NCBI GenBank assembly: GCA_015065385.1
Contig: SVQK01000057.1
Span: forward strand, 24,780 to 88,779
Length of the DNA: 64,000 bases
Direction of reading: 5' to 3'
Source of the DNA: Oscillospiraceae bacterium
Lineage (GTDB): Bacteria; Bacillota; Clostridia; Oscillospirales; CAG-272
A program made the translations under genes and the position numbers. Position 1 is the stretch's first letter. Every line of letters starts with the position of its first letter. Below are positions 58,869 through 64,000 of this stretch, one piece after another. Under the pieces are notes generated by a model, which was not told where the DNA came from, searched no databases, and saw only the letters and a program-made list of their open reading frames with translations.

Positions 58869-59782
58869 CGAAAAGCCTCCTCTTTCATCCGTCGGATCAT
58901 AAGATCCCATTCTTCCTTCGCCTCTTTGCAGACGGGGAAAACAGGATAGCAGTGGAACATCCCCTCGCCGACGATCATTTCATAATCGACGCCGTATTTC
59001 TTCATTGCCGCCTCGAAGGATGGCGCGCAGGCATAAAGGGTCTCATCGCTGCCGTACAGGAAGGTGACCTTCGGGCAGCCGGTGAAATCGCCCCGCTGGA
59101 GCCATATCATGTAGTCCGGGACGCTGTCGTCCCCGTGCCGCATGATCTCCACAGCCGTCTTCATGTACTGCGCCGGGATGGCCACATCCTTTTTGTCAAG
59201 CTCCGCCATCCTCCGCCATTCTTCGTCCGTATCGACACAGGTGCCGGGTGAGATCGCCATGATGTACCCCGGCATGGGCGTGTCGCCGTGACCGTCGTTG
59301 ATGTAGGGAACCATGCCGAGCGCGAGATTGCCTCCGGAGGACGTCCCGAGCACGGAAATATGCTCCGCGGCGTAGTCCCGCAGCATGACCCTGTAGGTCT
59401 CGTGGATCATGTCGTAAGCCTTGGTCAGCGGATAGTCCGTGCATAGAGGATAATAGGGGACGAAGAGGTCAAGGCCCGTCTCTTTCGCAAATCGGAGCGC
59501 CTTCTTGATCGAGCCGGGACGCGGGGCTGAGATCATGCCCCCGCCTATGAGAAAGAGGTTGGCACGGTCTGTTTTCTCTTTATGGATCATCTTCAGGACA
59601 GGAAACCCCATCACTTCGATCCGGCTGATCTCAAATGCGTCGTCGTGCAGAACGGGTATGCGGTTCTTCGCGTTCGCCCGCCGACGGGAGTCGAGTAATT
59701 CCTCCGTGCTCATCCCTATCCAGCGTTTCTTGATGTTTGCGGCCTTTACCAGCCGTTTGAGGATTTCGTATGTCACGCTCAT
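58865..59782 (-). CDS. Alpha/beta hydrolase, HSL-type esterase/lipase
   Basis: I start at MSVTYEILKRLVK (59782); 305 residues. LFLIGGGMISAPRPG replaces the usual HGGG; the nucleophile is in VLGTSSGGNLALG (about 150), Asp in FLYGSDETLY and His in GEGMFHCYPVFP. It is a close paralogue of 54466 in order and motifs. Overlaps its neighbours by 4 bp on both sides. Confidence 0.88.
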   Translation of the reverse strand: MSVTYEILKRLVKAANIKKRWIGMSTEELLDSRRRANAKNRIPVLHDDAFEISRIEVMGFPVLKMIHKEKTDRANLFLIGGGMISAPRPGSIKKALRFAKETGLDLFVPYYPLCTDYPLTKAYDMIHETYRVMLRDYAAEHISVLGTSSGGNLALGMVPYINDGHGDTPMPGYIMAISPGTCVDTDEEWRRMAELDKKDVAIPAQYMKTAVEIMRHGDDSVPDYMIWLQRGDFTGCPKVTFLYGSDETLYACAPSFEAAMKKYGVDYEMIVGEGMFHCYPVFPVCKEAKEEWDLMIRRMKEEAFR

Positions 59783-60390
59783 GACCGCGCCTCCTTCCGC
59801 ATCACCGCCACGGCGCATGGGATCCGCCCGTCCGCCAGCTCGATCCGCACGTCCCGGTACCCGGCGTCGAGAAAGAATTGCCGGTAGCTCTCGGGGGTGA
59901 ACTGCCGCTTGAAGTCCGCTCCCGCTTTTCCGACGGCGGACGCGAATGTGCTTGTTCTACCGCGCTCATTCCGGTTCATGTAGGTCGGGATGATCAGCGT
60001 GCCGCCCGGCTTTGTGACGCGGTCCAGCTCCCCGAGGGCCTTCATCGGTTCGTCGAGCAGATGGATCACGTTTCCTGCGACCGTCTTGTCAAACCGTCCG
60101 TCGGGGAAGTCCAGCGCGGTGATGTCCGCAAGGCGGAAGGAGATATTCCGGTACGCGGCGCAGTTTTTCTCCGCCCGCTCAAGCATCTTCCGGGAAAAGT
60201 CCGTCGCCGTGAGACTTCGGCATTTCCCCGCGATCACCGAGGTCAGAAGCCCCGTCCCGCAGGCGCATTCCAGCACGTCGTCCTCCGGACCGATCAGCCC
60301 GGATACAATTTCACGCAAAGCCTTGTGCGTTTTGCGGTTGATTACGTTCACGAAGAGGTCGTACACCCCCGCCGCATGATCCCAGAACAT
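59779..60390 (-). CDS. Class I SAM-dependent methyltransferase
   Basis: A 203-residue methyltransferase of the UbiE/Methyltransf_11 type: VLECACGTGLLTSVIAG (about 40), LTATDFSRKML, DITALDFPDGRFDKTVAGNVIHLL, TKPGGTLIIPTY. It lies in the middle of the module behind the box at 61244. Substrate unknown. Confidence 0.9.
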   Translation of the reverse strand: MFWDHAAGVYDLFVNVINRKTHKALREIVSGLIGPEDDVLECACGTGLLTSVIAGKCRSLTATDFSRKMLERAEKNCAAYRNISFRLADITALDFPDGRFDKTVAGNVIHLLDEPMKALGELDRVTKPGGTLIIPTYMNRNERGRTSTFASAVGKAGADFKRQFTPESYRQFFLDAGYRDVRIELADGRIPCAVAVMRKEARS

Positions 60391-60432
60391 GATTCCGCTC
60401 CTTTCCCGTTTCGATGGAAAAACCGCCCGTCA

Positions 60433-61176
60433 TCAAAAGATCGCCTTCTCATCCGGAACCTCTCCCGCCTTTGTCATTTCGCCGAGAAGGATCATCCCGA
60501 GCGTCAGCACGAGCGCGTGTCCGAACGATTCCGTCCCGTGGTCGAGCTGATTGACGGGCCACGGAAGGAGAGCGAGAAGATTGCCGACCACACCCGGCAG
60601 CATCATCGGATTGCAGAGCGTTGCGAGGATCCGCGTGAAAGTCGATTTCAGCGGAATGATCCGCTTCCAGACCAGAGCGATCATGACGACCGTCAAGAGC
60701 ACGTCGCAGAGGATGTAGGCCGCGAGCATCGGCGGGGCGTTGACGTAAAAGACCCGGTTTGCGATCTGGGCTGCCTTATCCATGTCGCCGTATGCTTCAT
60801 ACACATACTTGAAGATCAGCGCGACCGTCATGAACATGGCATGCACATACGTCCACGCGACGGTTCCCGTCATGTACGCTACCCGGAACAGGCGTACCCA
60901 GATCCTGTTGCTGCCGTCCCCGACACGAAGCTTCAAAAGCAGGTACATCCGGTGGAAGCCCATGTAATAGAGTAAGCTGCCGACAAAGCCGCAGAGGATG
61001 CTCGCCGCCATGCGCCATGTCCCCATCTCAAGATAGGCGACCCTGACCATGAAGCCGATGGTTTCCGTCGTCTGCCCCTTCCCCGTCGCGGCGAACAGGA
61101 AGTCGCCGATCACATACAGGAGGCACCCGGCGATGCCAAACAGAAGAAGGCGTTTGGATTGTTCCCGTGTCTTCAT
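60433..61176 (-). CDS. DUF6796-like membrane protein
   Basis: A 247-residue protein of about seven helices. LLLFGIAGCLLYVIGDFLFAATG aligns with the start of the paralogues 53774 and 18765. It is the first gene of the unit behind the DtxR-type promoter at 61244-61295. Confidence 0.72.
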   Translation of the reverse strand: MKTREQSKRLLLFGIAGCLLYVIGDFLFAATGKGQTTETIGFMVRVAYLEMGTWRMAASILCGFVGSLLYYMGFHRMYLLLKLRVGDGSNRIWVRLFRVAYMTGTVAWTYVHAMFMTVALIFKYVYEAYGDMDKAAQIANRVFYVNAPPMLAAYILCDVLLTVVMIALVWKRIIPLKSTFTRILATLCNPMMLPGVVGNLLALLPWPVNQLDHGTESFGHALVLTLGMILLGEMTKAGEVPDEKAIF

Positions 61177-61243
61177 GTCAGAGTCCTCCCTTGCCGTTCA
61201 GCCGGATTTTCGGAACGGTCAATCGTGTGTACCGGCGTTGCGA

Positions 61244-61295
61244 TTAGCGAAAGCTAACCATTGCAGAGTATAGCACCATTCGTTTGGATTGTCAA
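61244..61295 (-). promoter_or_regulatory. Promoter with perfect-arm DtxR-type box
   Basis: Minus strand: TTGACA (61295-61290), 17-bp spacer, TATACT (61272-61267), then TTAGCTTTCGCTAA (61257-61244). It drives the 61176-58227 unit. Confidence 0.85.
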
Positions 61296-61320
61296 GAGAC
61301 GGCGCGATTTTTCCCTCTGC

Positions 61321-61809
61321 TTACGTTCCCGTAAGCAAAACGACCATTCCCGCGACGATCGCCGCGCCTGCGATCCAGATCAGGCTGAGGATCCCGCGTT
61401 TTTTCAGAACCTGCGGCCATGTCTGCACAAACGGGATGTCCTCCGTCCCCGGGATGATCCAGAACCGGCTGTGCCCGACCCAGAGCCTGTCGATCACGAC
61501 GCCGTCATACCAGTTCATGACCTCGAGAAACAAAAGCGCCTGACCGTATGCGGGCCAAAAATCGGAAATCCTGTTCCGGACCGTGAGAATAACGAGAAGC
61601 GCGGCAAGCATCACGAGAAAGAACGGGATCATGAACCGCTTTCTTTTCTGCGCCACGGTCCCCCGGTCCGTCAGCCCGAGCGCGTAGACCCGTTCCCGGA
61701 CCGGAGCCGGATAGAAGTACAGCCCGTTCAGGGCGTTGTTCCCCACGGCGAGTTTGACCATGAGGGTGAAGAGCGCGCAGTAGAAGATCAGCTGCAGGAC
61801 GAGCTTCAT
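61321..61809 (-). CDS. Small 4-TM membrane protein, paralogue family A
   Basis: A 162-residue protein with four helices; FLEVMNWYDGVVIDRLWVGHSRFWIIPG holds the D-x4-D signature with Arg instead of Trp. A neighbour of the ATC-hydrolase-like gene at 61836 (26 bp), as at 3208 and 2316. Unknown function. Confidence 0.7.
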   Translation of the reverse strand: MKLVLQLIFYCALFTLMVKLAVGNNALNGLYFYPAPVRERVYALGLTDRGTVAQKRKRFMIPFFLVMLAALLVILTVRNRISDFWPAYGQALLFLEVMNWYDGVVIDRLWVGHSRFWIIPGTEDIPFVQTWPQVLKKRGILSLIWIAGAAIVAGMVVLLTGT

Positions 61810-61835
61810 ACCGTTTCCCCTTTCCTCCAGTGCAG

Positions 61836-62552
61836 TTACTTATATCCTTTCCCCTGCGCGAAAACCGGAGGCCATGCGTCGAGCGGCTTTGCGCCGAGCC
61901 TGATCTTGAAGTCGCAATAGTCCCCGTCCTCGAAACAGGTGTGCTCCCGGAACAGCGGAACCCCGAGGGAGCCGAACATGACGTAGTCGAGGTTGCAGAG
62001 ATACGGCATGTACGCCCCATATCCGTGCGCTTTCGCAAATTCGGAAAGCGGGCAGACAAGGTTGTGATAGCTGAAATCGTAACCCTTTTCCGGCGGGATC
62101 ACGGTCTTCGTCTCGAAGCTGCCGGGGTTTTTCGCGGCGTTGGCGGCGTTCTTTGCGTCCTTCTTCATGAAGACCCTGTTGAGTAAGCCGGGGCTTTTGC
62201 AGGCTTTGCGCAGGAGGGAGCCGACAAAACCGGGCATCCTTCCCATCTTCCGCTCGTACGCCAGCGTCATGAGCCGTCCGATCTCCTCCATTCCGACGCC
62301 GTACCGTTTCAGCACCTCGCCCATGGAGACGAAGCAATAGGCTCCGGTGAGGTTCTTCGTGCCGCTGACGGTATCCCCGCCGATATAGGGGAAAACCGCG
62401 AGCATGTTCTTTTCGTAGTGCCGCCAGATCTCTTCCGAAACAGCGGCGAATTCTTTGCCGGTATGCAGTTCCACCTCCGGCGCGACGGGTCTCAGAAGAG
62501 CAATCATAGACTTTTTGAGCTTCGGCGCGTTCTTTCTGTAGTACTCGTGCAT
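61836..62552 (-). CDS. ATC-hydrolase family paralogue
   Basis: I start at MHEYYRKNAPKLKKS (62552); 238 residues. Family marks: YHNLVCPLSEFAKAHGYGAYMPYLCNLDYVMFG (about 175-207) and LFREHTCFEDGDYCDFKIR. Closest in wording to the 2316 paralogue. It is followed by the 4-TM gene. Confidence 0.85.
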   Translation of the reverse strand: MHEYYRKNAPKLKKSMIALLRPVAPEVELHTGKEFAAVSEEIWRHYEKNMLAVFPYIGGDTVSGTKNLTGAYCFVSMGEVLKRYGVGMEEIGRLMTLAYERKMGRMPGFVGSLLRKACKSPGLLNRVFMKKDAKNAANAAKNPGSFETKTVIPPEKGYDFSYHNLVCPLSEFAKAHGYGAYMPYLCNLDYVMFGSLGVPLFREHTCFEDGDYCDFKIRLGAKPLDAWPPVFAQGKGYK

Positions 62553-62571
62553 ATCATGGTCTCCTTCGGTG

Positions 62572-63147
62572 TCAGACGGAACGTGTTCCACTTCTGCAGA
62601 ATATTCTCAGAGTCACATTTGATATCACAACGGACAGGAGGATGCCAGCGGCGGCAACGGCGAACAGGGCCCACGCCGGGCTCAGTGTCATCAGCGTGTC
62701 GGCATATCCCGCCGGCATCTCTTCCGCCGCGCATTCATATGTGTAGGCCCGGTTAAACCATATCTGACCGTAATACCCGAAAGTCGAAAAGCTCATGATC
62801 ACGGCGCCGATCACGTCGCCCGCCGGGCCGTACTTTGAAATCGCCCGAACAAGCTCCGCAAGAGCCGCAATGACGATCAGGGGAACGACATGCCATAATA
62901 CGGCGTCTCCGATCACGAGAAGCAGGATCAGCACGCCGAGGGACAGGCAGGCCGCGGCGCCCGGAGCCCTGATCCGATCGAAGGAGGCCGTCACGATCCC
63001 CGAAAGCAGGATCCCCGCCGTGATCTGATAGCAGACGAATAAGAGCGGGTGAATCGATCCGAGAACGCATACGAGAGCGGTCATGAGCGCGTACAGGACT
63101 GCGTACAGCAGCATCCAACAAGCGTTCTTTTTGTTCAGGGTGTTCAT
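62572..63147 (-). CDS. MptD-like membrane protein, putative ECF S component
   Basis: A 191-residue protein of five to six helices (MLLYAVLYALMTALVCVLGS, LFVCYQITAGILLSGIVTASF, LSPAWALFAVAAAGILLSVVISN). Length, helix layout and the KYGPAGDVIGAVIMSFSTFGYYGQIWF middle resemble the MptD product at 15765. No EcfT or EcfA is adjacent, so it may share the module at 16349-18588. Confidence 0.65.
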   Translation of the reverse strand: MNTLNKKNACWMLLYAVLYALMTALVCVLGSIHPLLFVCYQITAGILLSGIVTASFDRIRAPGAAACLSLGVLILLLVIGDAVLWHVVPLIVIAALAELVRAISKYGPAGDVIGAVIMSFSTFGYYGQIWFNRAYTYECAAEEMPAGYADTLMTLSPAWALFAVAAAGILLSVVISNVTLRIFCRSGTRSV

Positions 63148-63328
63148 CTTTTTTATCCTCTTTTCCCTATATCACAGCACGAGGCCGGGGAGGTCAGGCC
63201 CCTGCGGCTCTCTGCGCAGCCCGGCAGGACAGCCGCGTCTCGTTGTTTCTTTTCTTTCATACGGAAGCCTTCTTTCCTGTGCGGAACTTATAGTTGGTGT
63301 TCTCTAAATCAAGGCCCCAAACACTCCA

Positions 63329-63772
63329 TCATGCAGTCGTGCGGGCCGGTTCTCCGAACTCTTCTGCCGCTTCCGGTCCGAGGGCGGATCGGCTTTCGGT
63401 CTCTCCCGTCCTCTTTTGCCAGAATTCCCTGATTTTTCCGAAAGAATCCGCGCTGAGATCGTGTTCGATCCTGCACGCGTCCTCTTCCGCCGTCTCCGCA
63501 TCGACGCCGAGCGCGATGAGGATCTCCGTCAGAAGGCAGTGCCGCTCGTAGATCCGCCGCGCGGCTTCCAGTCCGACCTTCGTCAGGCGGAGCAGTTTTT
63601 CCCGATCCATGTCCACGAAACCGCCTTCCCGCAAAAGCCGGATCGCCCGGCACACGCTCGCTTTTGAAACGCCGAGAAATTCGGCGACGTCCACCGAACG
63701 CGCGCACCCGTTCCGGTTCTGCTGAATCAGGATCGCTTCCAGATAGTCTTCGCCGGATGTGTGGAGTTTCAT
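63329..63772 (-). CDS. DtxR/MntR-family metal-dependent repressor
   Basis: I start at MKLHTSGEDYLEAIL (63772) with GAGGAGTG at 11 bases; 147 residues. The winged helix is NGCARSVDVAEFLGVSKASVCRAIRLLREGGFVDMD (about 17-52); the metal and dimer domain has IYERHCLLTEILIALGVDAETAEEDACRIEHDLS (about 67-100), with the E-x2-H and C-x-x-E-H ligands of this family. No SH3 domain, as in MntR-type proteins. Its own promoter has the perfect box, so it is self-regulated and probably the regulator of all eight boxes. Confidence 0.92.
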   Translation of the reverse strand: MKLHTSGEDYLEAILIQQNRNGCARSVDVAEFLGVSKASVCRAIRLLREGGFVDMDREKLLRLTKVGLEAARRIYERHCLLTEILIALGVDAETAEEDACRIEHDLSADSFGKIREFWQKRTGETESRSALGPEAAEEFGEPARTTA

Positions 63773-63828
63773 GCTGTTTTTCACTCCTCGTGGTTTCATG
63801 TCATCCTCTGACGGCCGCAAGCCATGGA

Positions 63829-63875
63829 TTAGCTTAAGCTAACTTTATCATAGCACGGTTTTCCCGGAAAGTCAA
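63829..63875 (-). promoter_or_regulatory. Promoter with perfect DtxR-type palindrome, repressor gene
   Basis: Minus strand: TTGACT (63875-63870), 17-bp spacer, TATGAT (63852-63847), then TTAGCTTAAGCTAA (63842-63829), a perfect palindrome. The rest of 63876-64000 repeats the 6520-6560 text at first and then shows nothing else but a T-rich stretch resembling 53000-53040. Confidence 0.88.
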
Positions 63876-64000
63876 TCCGAGGCTTTGGGATCGAGTTGTA
63901 AATTCATTGTGAACGGGACGAGAGGCGCGCATCCCCGGCGTCAGCGCGGAGGATTCACCGTTTCTCTTTCCGGGATGTTTTTCGGTTTTTTGTCTGCCCT

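Overview
The window comes from a GC-rich, Gram-positive-type anaerobe. Strong AGGAGG ribosome sites, lipobox lipoproteins, FeoA/FeoB, ECF transporters of the MptD type, a radical-SAM peptide cluster and many flavodoxins and aldo/keto reductases point to Clostridia, probably a gut lineage. No rRNA, tRNA, CRISPR array or intact transposase was seen.

Iron theme. A DtxR/MntR-type repressor gene (63329-63772) sits behind a perfect 14-bp palindrome TTAGC-N4-GCTAA. I find this box, perfect or nearly so, eight times: 2039, 2243, 6470, 11319, 12164, 53075, 61244 and 63829. In seven cases it lies 1-9 bp downstream of a -10 element with a 17-bp spaced -35. The boxes control ABC transporters, a siderophore-type importer block (11375-18588: TetR, IrtAB/YbtPQ-like pair, MptD-EcfT-EcfA), an operon with an HMA protein and three methyltransferases (3208-6228), and repeated modules made of ATC-hydrolase-like proteins, small 4-TM proteins, a second membrane family (DUF6796-like), alpha/beta hydrolases and a methyltransferase (2316-3717, 49010-50152, 53251-55410, 58227-62552). 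FeoB, FeoA and a Cys-rich partner lie at 55835-58088.

Gene graveyard. From 8433 to 10971 a run of truncated, frameshifted and fused fragments (ABC-2 permease, iron-associated lipoprotein, FecCD permease, FecE stub, SLH protein) lies head to tail. Other stubs occur near 3062, 6667, 18601, 18765, 31479, 35647, 42330, 42511, 47358 and 48913.

Redox operon. 25438 down to 18997 is one minus-strand operon: TetR (with two palindromic operators), flavin reductase, aldo/keto reductase, carboxymuconolactone decarboxylase-cupin, flavodoxin lipoprotein, cytochrome b561-like protein, DUF362 lipoprotein and a YraQ-like permease. Two more flavodoxins, two LysR regulators and two aldo/keto reductases follow (25796-31479).

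Accessory region. 33.6-38.9 kb holds secreted proteins and lipoproteins. 38965-44863 is an apparent RiPP cluster: five Nif11-like-leader precursors plus one short GG peptide, a radical SAM/SPASM enzyme, an HExxH protein, and relics of a second precursor-maturase pair. A two-component system (45022-47096) adjoins it. An Rpn nuclease (48022-48825) carries an internal ribosome site and start, and the same 3' segment is duplicated as a free 53-codon gene. Three copies of a roughly 240-280-bp MITE-like element lie at 6252, 39468 and 55560.
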